A stretch of DNA of 64,000 nt from Dendrobium chrysotoxum. Lineage: Eukaryota > Streptophyta > Magnoliopsida > Asparagales > Orchidaceae. The notes under the pieces are model-generated. The model searched no databases. It saw only the letters and a list, made by a program, of their open reading frames with translations, and was not told where the DNA came from. Below are positions 24,938 to 34,843 of this stretch, one piece after another. The first letter of the stretch is position 1. Each line of letters begins with the position of its first letter. Position numbers and translations under genes: made by a program. The stretch covers positions 62,001 to 126,000 of the forward strand of contig CM034308.1 in NCBI GenBank assembly GCA_019925795.1. Direction: 5' to 3'.

Positions 24938-24954
24938 CCCCCCCCCCCCCCCCC
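24938..24954 (+). repeat. Poly-C tract, 17 bases
   Basis: C run following TTGTGACA. On the minus strand it is poly-G directly before TGTCACAACC, the position of a polypurine tract. A run of T follows at about 24963. Confidence 0.95.
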
Positions 24955-24979
24955 AATCTTCTTTTTTTTTTTTTTTTTG

Positions 24980-25666
24980 AGGACTTTGATTAAAGACTCT
25001 CAAGCTATTTTCTGAGGCCTAAAAATCTGTTATCTAGATGGAACCTTAAGCTTCGCTCCTCTTTATTATCAACAAGTTCAAGTTATTTTATTCATTTATT
25101 ATATGCAACCTTGCATTCTTTTAGATTTATGTCTCTAGACAAAAGTGTAATTAAATAAAATACATACTCTTACTTTCAAATCATTTATTTCATGCTGATA
25201 ATAAGAAAATTCAATTCATCTTTTGGCACAACACTACTCTCCTAAGATTCAAAGGTAAAACAAATCTCCAATCGGCTTATATGATTAATACCATTTGTAA
25301 GATGATATTAATTTGGATACTTTTTTATAATAAAAACCCTTTAGGTTTTGGTGCAAAGCTATTAATGTCTCTATATAGCTTCATTCTTCATCCAAAATCT
25401 CTCATATGTAAGAAGAATTTCTTACATTTCCTCTAAACATAACATTAGATCTCCTTCATTATAAGAGATCAGACCTCTCTTTCCCATTTGAACCCTCTAC
25501 ATTCGTGAAGAGTTATATAAGGTATGATTATGACAAGATGATTCTCATTATTGTGAACTATCGTCTAAAAATGATAGTCAGCATAACATAGTCGTAAACC
25601 AATCTTAAAATTGAATGAAGACTTAACTAGCCAATTTATGTTGACTTAGTTGTATGCAAATACCAT

Positions 25667-25670
<4 letters not shown>
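24980..25670. other. Intergenic, unclassified
   Basis: AT-rich with no clear gene. It may hold the 3' remainder of the broken LINE, but no motif was firm enough to call. Confidence 0.35.

Positions 25671-25700
<30 letters not shown>
25671..25700 (+). repeat. (GA)n microsatellite, left part
   Basis: GA dinucleotide run ending at the left end of the CACTA-type MITE. It resumes at 26414-26431 on the other side. Confidence 0.9.
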
Positions 25701-25702
<2 letters not shown>

Positions 25703-26414
25703 CTACAGGAAAATCACTCATTACCGACAGAAAATACAAATTTTCTGGCGAATTTGGAAGTTTCCGATGGATTTTTGACAGAAAATATTCCGCCGGTATA
25801 AACCGCGTAGAAAATTTTTTTCCTGCCAAAAAAAGCAGCCATAAAGATTTTCCAACAGATAATCGGCGGAAAAAATAGCTAGAAAAAATATTTCAGTTTA
25901 ATAAAAAAAATGCCACCCCAGCCAGCCCTGCCTGACCCACATAGCTGCCCGTGAACCCGTCAGCTAAAATCGCAGGCAGTTTAATGAAAATTAATTATTA
26001 ATAATTAATTAAAATAAAGTATTAAAAGTAAAAATTAATTAACATAAATTATTAACTTAATAATTAATTATAATAACTATTAAAATTACTAATTACTTAA
26101 AATAAAATTTTAAAATAAATAAAAATTTAAATAACAATATTAAATGTTAATCATTTTAGTTAAATTAGGGAAATAGTTAATTTAAATTAGTTAATATGAT
26201 TTTTAATCATTTTTGGTAAATCATTTAAATAGTTAATTTTTAATCATTTTAGTTAAATTATTTAAAATCTACTGGAAAAGCCGCTGAAAAATCCGCTGGG
26301 AAATTCTGACGGAAGTAATTCCCCCAGAAAATTTCGTCAGAAAAGCTGTCTCATCGTATTCCTTCAAAAAACCGCTGGAAAGTTCCGCTAGTAATGGGTG
26401 ATTTTCCTGTAATG
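25701..26414. mobile_element. CACTA-type (EnSpm) non-autonomous element, 714 bp
   Basis: Inverted ends TACTACAGGAAAATCAC (left) and CATTACAGGAAAATCAC (right, reverse complement), close to the CACTACAGGAAAAT consensus, continuing into CATTACCGACAG / CATTACTAGCGG. The 3-bp duplication AGA (25698-25700 and 26415-26417) fits the family, although it lies in a GA repeat. Sub-terminal copies of a CCGCTGGAAA-type motif occur near both ends. The middle is AT-rich and non-coding. Confidence 0.75.
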
Positions 26415-26599
26415 AGAGAGAGAGAGAGAGTTGAAATTATAACCATCAAGCTCAAAAGATTCAAGTATTTAAACATGTTCAAATAACTAAAAGATGAAGG
26501 AATTTAAGCATTTAGAAAGAGCTCTATATATTTAGAATAGAAGGTTAAATATATCCAAATATGGAGAATCTACTCATATAAAAAGGAATTATTTTATTA

Positions 26600-27150
26600 C
26601 AGAGTATAGCCAAACCAAAGATATTCAATCAAAGGGTATGACCAAATTGCAGAATGACTTAACCAAAAGTGCACGAGTAAGTTGGGATAAGACCCATGTA
26701 AAATGATATGTTGGGTCAAAAAGAAGTCTAATCAACAGAGCATGATCAAAATAAAAGAGGGTTTAGCTAAAGGAGCATGGTCGAGTCAAGGTTGTATAGC
26801 TTAAACAATATATGCACGCTGGATATAGACATAGCCAAAAGGCCATAAATAAGTCAAAGGCGAGTCCAATAAAAAAGGGCATGCCTAGACTTAACCAAAA
26901 GAGAATGATGAAACTAGAGGAAGGCCAAGTTAAAAGAGTATGACTTGATCAAGAGCAATATAGCCAAAGGGTAATCACTTGGTCAAAAGAGCATGACCAA
27001 ATAACCAAGTGAAGAATTAAAAGTGCATAATTAGGAGGAAAGATAACAAAACCATGAGAGCAACACCATTTTAAGAAGAGACCCAACCAAAAGTGTATGA
27101 CTAATTCAAATGTGTGCCTAGCTAAAAGAGCATGACTGGGCTGTCTAAAG
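26600..27150 (+). repeat. Degenerate tandem repeat with AGAGCATGAC motif
   Basis: Variants of CCAAAAGAGCATGAC recur at irregular 30-60-bp spacing (for example near 26735, 26775, 26985 and 27125). The units are too diverged to define a period by eye. Confidence 0.45.
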
Positions 27151-28176
27151 AGTCAAGATATAATGAAAATTTTAAGCATGATGAAAATACATAAAGATGT
27201 GTTAGGGCATATCAAAAAATGAATATCAGATGTGTTTCAAGGGTATGTGACATTCAATATCACTTAAACCTATAATGAGCTAGTATAAGCTATCTTAGAA
27301 TGTTGTGTTGATAATCATACAATATGATAAAGTAATAAACCAATTAGTATGTGCCTAAATGTCCAGTATTGAGTTTCACCCATATCAATCAAACATGACT
27401 ACAGATAATTGAGTCAGAACAAAAATCAGTCAGTCATAAAAAGACTAGGTGCAATGAGATGATTCATGATTCTTCAGTGATGTCTAAATACAAGTACAGA
27501 ATAAAAAATTAAATTAAGGATGAAAAATACATATCTCAATGCATACGAGTCCATTGCATAAGAAATTTATACCACGTGCTCACGCAAATGCTAGGATCAA
27601 CTCCACATAAATTCAGTTTTTTAAGTATTTGATATTTTCACAACTAAAGTAAATATTTATACTTATCATAATGAAAATATGTAAATAAATATGAAAAAAT
27701 CCAAATTAATTTGGAAGTGCTTTAAATCAATCAAAGTGGTTTTTAAAAATGCAATATATGCATGAACAATGAATACATGTAATACAATTAATTTTCCAAG
27801 TTAATCCTATCATTTGGGAAATTACGAAAATGGGATTATGTATGCGAATAAAATCTAGGAAAATGCATTTTGAGTTTCGAAATAACAATTTTAAACTACA
27901 ATTTTTCTCGAGCTGTTTAAAGTATTTTCCTATGATGTACAATTGAAATAATGAATATTTCAATTATGATTAAGAGAAAAATACTACAAATATAATCCCA
28001 AATTTTGGATGAGATTCCCTCCTTGGATAGAATATATATTCATATAATTCTTCCTTCTATTTGTCCATTGACATGCACCCTTACAAGCTCTTTACGTTCC
28101 TCTACCATCGCCCATTGAACTTTATATTGGTCGAATAGTAAACTATGGTGATGCAACACATGTTTGAGACTATGGT
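27151..28176. other. Intergenic, nothing recognised
   Basis: AT-rich. The 78-codon minus frame at 27727-27963 resembles no known family. A 13-bp repeat ACTATGGTGATGC occurs at 28142 and again at 28169, where the copia element is inserted. Confidence 0.45.
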
Positions 28177-28181
28177 GATGC

Positions 28182-28432
28182 TGTTAGCATACCCTGGCAA
28201 CGGCATGTCACCACTACCCTTCTCCAACTAACTCTGCAGAAGTCGCCATCATCCAGAACCTTCCCTGTAACAGAATATCATTCTGTTAGTCTATATAAGC
28301 CGCATACATACTGTAGCAAGATAAGCAATGAATAAGATGGCTTATGTTCTCCTCAGACTCTTTTCCTGTTTTCTGCTATCTGTTATTTTCCTTCTCTGTT
28401 TTCTGCTTATTTACCAATGCAGGTTACTATTA
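28182..28432 (+). repeat. 5' LTR of the copia element
   Basis: 251 bp. Contains the TATA box TATATAA at 28292-28298 and, just upstream, the inverted repeat TAACAGAAT-ATC-ATTCTGTTA at 28268-28288. Confidence 0.95.
28289..28300 (+). promoter_or_regulatory. LTR promoter TATA box
   Basis: GTCTATATAAGC, a strong plant TATA consensus placed as expected for the U3/R border of a 251-bp LTR. Confidence 0.6.
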
Positions 28433-28726
28433 TGGAATCAATTACTCAAGGATACTACCCTATCTAAAGACAATGCAGCTTTCTACAGTCCAGTTCGACC
28501 CTCCCGGGGACGAGGAAATCAACAGCATTATTCTCGCACTCCACGCGGCAGAGGCTCCAATAGCAGACACTTCCCTTCTACAGCTCAAGCTTCCCCCACC
28601 CCCGCCTCCTCTAGACCCGTCTGTCAGATCTGCAATAAGCCTGGCCACATCGCGCCTCAATGCTGGCATAGATGTAATCCCAATTACACACCCCCACCTC
28701 CACGCGCTATGCTTTCCCAAGCTTAG
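28433..28726 (+). pseudogene. Gag C-terminal remnant (zinc knuckle) of the copia element
   Basis: Right after the primer-binding site, the frame reads the Gly/Arg-rich tail of gag (SRGRGNQQ, RTPRGRGS) and a CCHC zinc knuckle (CQICNKPGHIAPQC), then stops at TAG 28724-28726. The capsid part, normally more than 200 residues, is absent and no start codon of its own is seen within the remnant. The frame is the same as pol, so the TAG is the only break between them. Confidence 0.85.
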
Positions 28727-31700
28727 CCACCTTCCCACACTGAATGGGTCTTAGACACTGGAGCATCCTCTCATCTCACCACTGATGCTACTCACATTCA
28801 ACATCCAACTCCTTATCAGGGCCATGAGTCCATCTCAATCGCCAACGGTAGCACCATACCCATTCAGAACACCGGTGACGGCATTCTTCCACTGCCGCAA
28901 TCCAATCGTAAGTTATATCTTCGCAACCTTCTCCACATTCCTTCCCTGTCGCACAACTTACTGTCTATCCACAAGCTTACCACAGATAATAACTGTTCCA
29001 TTCTCTTTAACTCATCTGGCTTCAAAATCATCGATCTCCAGGACAACCAAGTTCTCCTTCATGGTAGCTGCCGGGAAGGACTCTACCCGCTCACTCTCCA
29101 CACCTCCGGTCATCATCATTTAGCTCTCAAGTCCACTGCCATCTCCACCCATTCCTGGCACGCTCGGCTAGGCCACCCGCACCAGCTCATCATGCATACT
29201 TTAGCTAAACTAGCTCCTGTTGTATCTATCTCTAGTAGTCCTATGATCTGCAAGTTTTGTAACATGGCCAAGAGCCATAAACTCTCTTTTACTAATAGTT
29301 CCAGCAATGTAACCGCACCGTTTACATTAATCCATACTGATGTTTGGGGTCCTGCACCCATCTCTTCCCTTAATGGCTTCAAATATTATGTTGTTTTTAT
29401 TGATGATTACACTAGGTTTTGTTGGCTCTACCTCATGCATTCGAAATCTGAAACGTTCTCTAAATTCCAGAACTTCGTTAATCTTGTTCATAATCAATAC
29501 AATACCACTATCAAAACCCTTCGATCCGACGGGGGAGGAGAGTATACAGGATCTCAATTCAACCTCTATCTCTCCAACAAAGGCATTCTACACCAGTTCA
29601 CTTGTCCCCACACCCCTGAGCAGAACGGCTTGGCTGAGCGCAAACACCGACATTTAATGGAAACTACTCGTACTCTTCTGCTAGCAGCTCATCTGCCTCA
29701 CTCATTCTGGGCTGACGCCCTCCTCACCGCAAATTACCTCATTAACCGTCTCCCAACTAAAGCTCGCAATCTTCAAATTCCATTCCAACTCCTCCATAAC
29801 ACGCTACCCTCTTATCAACACCTACGCATCTTCGGTTGTCTATGTTTCCCTTGGCTTCGCCACCAAGCACCCAATAAGTTATCCAAACGATCCTCTGAAT
29901 GCGTCTTCCTTGGTTATTCTCCCATTCACAAAGGCTACAAATGCTTTGACAGCCTCACCTGCAAAACTTACATCTCCAGGCACGTAATCTTCCACGAAGA
30001 CAACTTCCCCTATCACTCAACCACATCTCCATCACCCCCACCCCTTCCAACCCCCATAACATCTCCTCTTACTCTGCTTCCCACCTCTGCCATCTCCTCT
30101 ATCCCACTCACTACCACCCCAACCAATACTCAGCAGACCTTCTCATCCCAAAATCCAAATCCCTCCTCCATCCCCACATCAACCTCTAGCTCCACAAACA
30201 ACAGATCTTTCCCCACCTTGCTACCCTCAGCCACTCTAGATCCCTCTCCACCACCTCCCCTCCCTCATCCAATGCAAACAAGACTCAAATCAGGGATTGT
30301 TAAGCCCAAAGCTATTTTCAACCTTCACACCAACCCCACAGCAACCACCACTCCAACATCATTCACTGAAGCAAATAAGAGCTCACATTGGCGAGCTGCC
30401 ATGTCCGAGGAATTTAAAGCCCTTCACCGACAAGGCACTTGGACTCTCGTTATCCCACCATCTAATCGCACCATTCTTGGATGCCGCTGGACTTACATAA
30501 CCAAACTTGACTCCTCCGGCAATGTCACACGGTACAAAGCTCGTCTCGTGGCCAAGGGATTCGATCAGCAACCAGGCATTGACTTCACCGAGACATTTAG
30601 TCCTGTCGCCAAGCTGCCGACCATTCGAATACTCATTGCTATTGCCATCCAAAGGCATTGGCCATTGCTCCAACTAGACGTGTCTAACGCCTTCCTCCAC
30701 GGCGACTTAGAAGAAGAGGTCTATATGCGTCAACCCCAAGGGTTCACTGATTCTCAGTTTCCCCATCATGTCTGCAAGTTACACAAGGCTCTTTACGGCC
30801 TCAAGCAATCTCCCCGCCAATGGTACAGCAAACTCACAACTCATCTGCACACTGCGGGCTTCCAGTTTAGTAAATCCGATCCTTCACTTCTCATTTACAG
30901 CGCTAATACCACCCGTCTATACATCCTCATCTATGTGGATGATATGCTTGTTACCAGCAATGATCCCCCAGCTCTCGAACAACTACTGCTCAACCTTCGT
31001 AACGCCTTCTCCCTCAAAGAACCAAGCCCTCTCTCGCTATTCCTCGGCATACGAATTACTTCTACTCCTGACGGCTACTTTCTCGACCAGCAGAAATACG
31101 CCCAGGATATTCTTCACGCAAGCGGCTTCCAACAATGCAAACCAGCTCCAACACCTATAACCCCTAAGCAATACTCTCGACGCCTCACTGAACACCCAGC
31201 TCCCAATCCCACTCTATACCGGCAGCTTGCTGGCTCTTTGCAGTACCTAACCATTACTCGACCGGATCTCTCTTTTGCAATAAATCAGCTCTGCCAACAT
31301 ATGCATGATCCCCAAACAAGCCATCTCCAAGCTCTCAAACGTCTGCTCAGGTATATACAGGCTACTGCTCACTACGGCCTTCCCCTCGTCCGCAGCGACC
31401 TGACGCTTCATACATACGCTGACGCAGACTGGGCTTCAGACCAGTCAGATCGCAAATCTATCACTGGATTCTGTACATTCCTTGGCTCGAATTTGATCTC
31501 TTGGTCAGTGAAGAAGCAACCCACCGTTGCAAAATCATCAACTGAGGCTGAATATCGCGTCCTTGCTGCAGCTACATCAGATGTACTTTGGCTCCGTCGT
31601 CTCCTCACTGACTTCGCTGCCCCCCAAACCCAACCTGCCAACCTCTTCTGCGACAACATATCAGCTATGGCACTAGCCAACAACCCAATTTTTCATGCCC

Positions 31701-31897
31701 GGACCAAACATATAGAAATTGATTACCATTTCATCAGTCACCACATCAAAGCCAAGGAAATTACCGTCAAGCATATTAACTCTATCGATCAACCTGCAGA
31801 CATCTTCACCAAGCCTCTTGCCATCACACGCTTCCAGGATCTACGACACAAACTCACCACCGCTTCTCCGACCGGCAAGTTTGAGGGGGCCTGTTAG
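28727..31897 (+). CDS. Copia pol polyprotein: protease, integrase, RT, RNase H
   Basis: Open for 1056 residues after the gag stop; the first ATG is at 29192, inside the pre-integrase region, so no start is certain. Domains in order: aspartic protease DTGASSH (about 28754), pre-integrase HHCC (HARLGHP, CKFCNMAKSH), integrase with HTDVW, RSDGGGEY and the E in NGLAERKH, reverse transcriptase (RYKARLVAKGF, DVSNAFLHGD, catalytic YVDD near 30930), and RNase H (ADADWASD, STEAEY, ARTKHIEIDYHF). All catalytic acids I can locate are kept. The stop is the TAG of the TGTTAG that opens the 3' LTR. Sequence style suggests the Ale/Retrofit group, by inference. Its proteins could only act with gag supplied by another copy. 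Confidence 0.92.
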   Translation, partial: PPSHTEWVLDTGASSHLTTDATHIQHPTPYQGHESISIANGSTIPIQNTGDGILPLPQSNRKLYLRNLLHIPSLSHNLLSIHKLTTDNNCSILFNSSGFKIIDLQDNQVLLHGSCREGLYPLTLHTSGHHHLALKSTAISTHSWHARLGHPHQLIMHTLAKLAPVVSISSSPMICKFCNMAKSHKLSFTNSSSNVTAPFTLIHTDVWGPAPISSLNGFKYYVVFIDDYTRFCWLYLMHSKSETFSKFQNFVNLVHNQYNTTIKTLRSDGGGEYTGSQFNLYLSNKGILHQFTCPHTPEQNGLAERKHRHLMETTRTLLLAAHLPHSFWADALLTANYLINRLPTKARNLQIPFQLLHNTLPSYQHLRIFGCLCFPWLRHQAPNKLSKRSSECVFLGYSPIHKGYKCFDSLTCKTYISRHVIFHEDNFPYHSTTSPSPPPLPTPITSPLTLLPTSAISSIPLTTTPTNTQQTFSSQNPNPSSIPTSTSSSTNNRSFPTLLPSATLDPSPPPPLPHPMQTRLKSGIVKPKAIFNLHTNPTATTTPTSFTEANKSSHWRAAMSEEFKALHRQGTWTLVIPPSNRTILGCRWTYITKLDSSGNVTRYKARLVAKGFDQQPGIDFTETFSPVAKLPTIRILIAIAIQRHWPLLQLDVSNAFLHGDLEEEVYMRQPQGFTDSQFPHHVCKLHKALYGLKQSPRQWYSKLTTHLHTAGFQFSKSDPSLLIYSANTTRLYILIYVDDMLVTSNDPPALEQLLLNLRNAFSLKEPSPLSLFLGIRITSTPDGYFLDQQKYAQDILHASGFQQCKPAPTPITPKQYSRRLTEHPAPNPTLYRQLAGSLQYLTITRPDLSFAINQLCQHMHDPQTSHLQALKRLLRYIQATAHYGLPLVRSDLTLHTYADADWASDQSDRKSITGFCTFLGSNLISWSVKKQPTVAKSSTEAEYRVLAAATSDVLWLRRLLTDFAAPQTQPANLFCDNISAMALANNPIFHARTKHIEIDYHFISHHIKAKEITVKHINSIDQPADIFTKPLAITRFQDLRHKLTTASPTGKFEGAC

Positions 31898-32142
31898 CAT
31901 ACCCTGGCAACGGCATGTGACCACTACCCTTCTCCAACTAACTCTGCAGAAGTCGTCATCATCCAGAACCTTCCCTGTAACGGAATATCATTCCGTTAGT
32001 CTATATAAGCCGCATACATACTGTAGCAAGATAAGCAATGAATAAGATGGCTTAAGTTCTCCTCAGACTCTTTTCCTGTTTTCTGCTATCTGTTATTTTC
32101 CTTCTCTGTTTTCTGCTTATTTACCAATGCAGGTTACTATTA
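31892..32142 (+). repeat. 3' LTR of the copia element
   Basis: 251 bp, differing from the 5' LTR at five bases. Two of these lie in opposite arms of the small inverted repeat (here TAACGGAAT-ATC-ATTCCGTTA, 31978-31998), so pairing is kept. TATA box at 32002-32008. Confidence 0.95.
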
Positions 32143-32269
32143 GATGCAATACATGGTTGAAGCAATGTAATAAGGTAATGCCTCAGCTTTTACTTTTATT
32201 GTAGTCTGTGAAACATCAAAATAAAATAATAGGCCAATAAACACCACTACAATGTTTAATTTGATAACA

Positions 32270-32690
32270 TTAATCTTATCCTTGTAAGACTTTAGCTCTA
32301 TTTCCAAACATCCTTTCGCTCTCTTCTATTTTCAAAATTGGGAAAATGCTTTTTTGGGCCATTTAAATTGCTAGATAGAATCGGTCTAGTGGCAAGCAGG
32401 TTAGATTTTCCTCCTCACACTAAGGTGCACCTTGTCTTCCACGTCTCTTTTTTAAAATCATATAAAAGTGTTGTTGAGTTCATCGATTCTTAAATATGAC
32501 CACACTTTGCAATCTCGCCAACTCATGAAAGGAAGCACCACTATCACTTAAACATTTAATTAAATGGAAAACCTTCCACTATAATGAGGAGTTACACAAA
32601 GTTTAGCCCAACCTTGATCTTAAGGACAAAGATCATTCTCCCATCGTAGCAGGTATGTTCATCCCAACCCGCCACAAACTGATATAAACA
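32270..32690 (+). pseudogene. Ty3 chromovirus C-terminal relic (integrase tail and chromodomain)
   Basis: Degraded translation shows RLDFPPHTKVHLVFHVSLLK, the conserved integrase C-terminal block, then a chromodomain-like stretch with KWKTFHYNEE and PNLDLKDKDH. Frameshifts and stops are present. No RT or LTR was found next to it. It lies just right of the copia element and is a third chromovirus in the window. Confidence 0.65.
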
Positions 32691-32699
32691 TTGATATTA

Positions 32700-34698
32700 C
32701 TAGCAACATTGCTCATCCCAAACTAGCGTGACATCAATGGGAGCTGCATGCACCATGATGGCTAAAATATTACTCATTCCTTATTCTTCCTACATTTTCC
32801 TTCTCTTCTACTGAAACTTATCCTTCATACACCTATCATTCCCACCGTCTTTATCGAAACCTCCAGTGCACCATAAAAATCCCTATTTATTTTGAAGCGG
32901 GATGAGACGAGCTTAATTAGGGACTCAATCAACTTCAAGTATGAGATGAGTTTAGGATCTCTGGTGACTTCAAAATTGCGAAAAAATTTAGGTTTTTTGA
33001 TGACTTCAAATTTTAGAAGAGTTTAGGATAGCATTCTGATTTGATTTAATTAACGTATTTTATCATATGGCACACAGCCAAACATGCTAGAAACTAGAAT
33101 TTATAAAATTGCAGGGCATCTGTTCTAGTTTAAGATAAAGAACGGGCCGTGGGTAAGATTCGCTTTTGAAAAGGGTGGTGGAAATCTGCTTGAACATCAA
33201 AGTGGTTAGTGGTAGCGTGAGATAAGGAACCGGCAAGAGTCCTATGTAAGCGGTGTCTACATGCATATATAGCACAAACTGTGTGATAATTAATGGTTGG
33301 CTATGAATTAAGCGGTAATGTGATAAAAGCTGCATCCAAGCAATACTTGGCCAAATCGTTGACAAAAGGATTATGTAGATGATAAGACTCAACTAGCTAG
33401 CTTTGTTGAGGTTGTAGTAGGAATTGCCCCACTACAAAGAGAATGCAACAGCAAATTAATGGAATTCTGGTTGAAAAGATTTCACAATCTAAAAGATCTG
33501 CATCAAAGAATAGATGGATCATTTAGAAAAAAAAAAAAAGGAAAGCATGGGGTAGTGCTTTCCTTTTTTAGCCATTTTTTCATTTTTTGAACGCGGACCA
33601 CGGGAGCAACACCACTGGCAGGTGCTAGCTGAAATTCAAAAGGGATCCTATCTACTAGGTAGACTGATGCAGGCATTGTAGGTGTAAGAGGCTGCCAAGT
33701 TGACCACATATATGGACTTGCAGATTGAATGGCCCTAATGAACTCCAATTGCATGCCTCCATGAATTGAGGTGGAGTTCCTCACTCCCACTCTGGATCAT
33801 GTGGCGGAGAAATGTACCACATGATGCTGGTGTGTTTTTTGATTTAAAATTTTGTATGCTAGTAACCATCTACAAAAATGTGGCTTTCAAACGACTTTTC
33901 CTACTCCAAAATGCCAGTATCGTTTTATTATAGTTTTCTATTATAATATTGGGTCATTAAATCATGTTTTCATGCAGGTTTATTTGGACTTTATTGAATC
34001 CAATTTTATCCGTAGATGGCGCCCAACCTTACTAGCAAACTAAATCTAAGAGGGGTGGCTTGGAATTTGTGTGAGCATGAAGAGAAAGAAATTTACAAGA
34101 GAAAATTAGTTAAAAAAATGCTCAAAATGGCTCAATTTCTCATTTAGTCAAAAGACCGAAAATGCTTCTTTTTACTATTTATTTATAGGGATTCAAAGCT
34201 ACAGAAAATGCTACATCAAAATGAATAAAAATATATTGACTAAAATGACTCTTAGTATAGACTACCCTAGGAGTGTAAACAAGGGTTTAGGGATAATCTC
34301 CTTCCGCATGCCTAAGCGATTAGTGCCTGCTTATCATTTATGGCAAGTTCTCGAGCAAGTCCCAGGCGAGTAGCACCTACTGATAATTGGGCGAGTTCAC
34401 ACGTGATTCTCAACAGACGGAAGTTCCTTCTTTGCAACTTGACGAATACCTATTAAACACCTTTGAAGGTATGCAAGTATAGAGACTTAATTTTCATTCA
34501 CATCATATTTCATATGCATAGAAAAACAAATATTTTAGCGTGATGGTTTAGATAATTTCTAATAAATTGCTTTTATGAATTTTAGTTGTTCCCTTTAAAA
34601 TAAATAAATTATTTTAATTAAGTATATGTCTTTTCTTATTTTGATCATGTATTTATTACTATAACTTTTAGTGTATTGTGGTTGATCATGTGGTATTT
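32700..34698. other. Intergenic, mostly unclassified
   Basis: No firm gene. It includes an unusual coding-like stretch at 33503-33790 on the minus strand, listed separately. Short GTGCCTGCT-like and GCGAGT motifs recur near 34310-34400. Confidence 0.4.
33503..33790 (-). other. Unrecognised 95-codon frame, possible exon fragment
   Basis: The translation has balanced composition (contains YMWSTWQPLTPTMPAS and IPFEFQLAPASG) rather than the Phe/Leu/Lys-rich look of random AT-rich frames. A basic tail VQKMKKWLKK follows. I do not recognise the family. It could be a captured or decayed exon. No splice partners were identified. Confidence 0.2.
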
Positions 34699-34843
34699 AA
34701 GTTAGGATAATTTTTTTTTTCTGCTCCATTGTAGTGGCGCCAACTTTAGCTCTGCCAGGGTTTTGTCGCTCTTGCTCTTCATTCCCGCCTTCGCTGTGCT
34801 GCCCGCCTGGGGAGGGGCTCTCCCTCCCCACCTCGCTCTCCTG

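Larger units (their letters stand above)
28182..32142 (+). mobile_element. Ty1/copia element with intact pol and almost no gag
   Basis: Two 251-bp LTRs (28182-28432 and 31892-32142) differ at five positions (2.0%). A perfect 5-bp duplication GATGC flanks them (28177-28181 and 32143-32147). The primer-binding site after the 5' LTR reads TGGAATCA, near the tRNA-Met form TGGTATCA. The polypurine tract is GAGGGGGCC at 31883-31891. The internal region is only 3.46 kb because the N-terminal part of gag is missing. The LTR ends are TGTTAG and CTATTA rather than the usual CA. This is the youngest element in the window. Confidence 0.95.

Noticed and set aside
26600..27150. Possible CRISPR-like regular repeat array
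   Set aside because: The spacing is irregular, the units are degenerate and the DNA is a plant nuclear genome; it is a decayed tandem repeat.
28328..28432. Hydrophobic N-terminus (MNKMAYVLLRLF...) joined to the gag remnant, resembling a signal peptide
   Set aside because: It is translated LTR sequence; the same bases recur in the 3' LTR. The true gag remnant starts only after the LTR.
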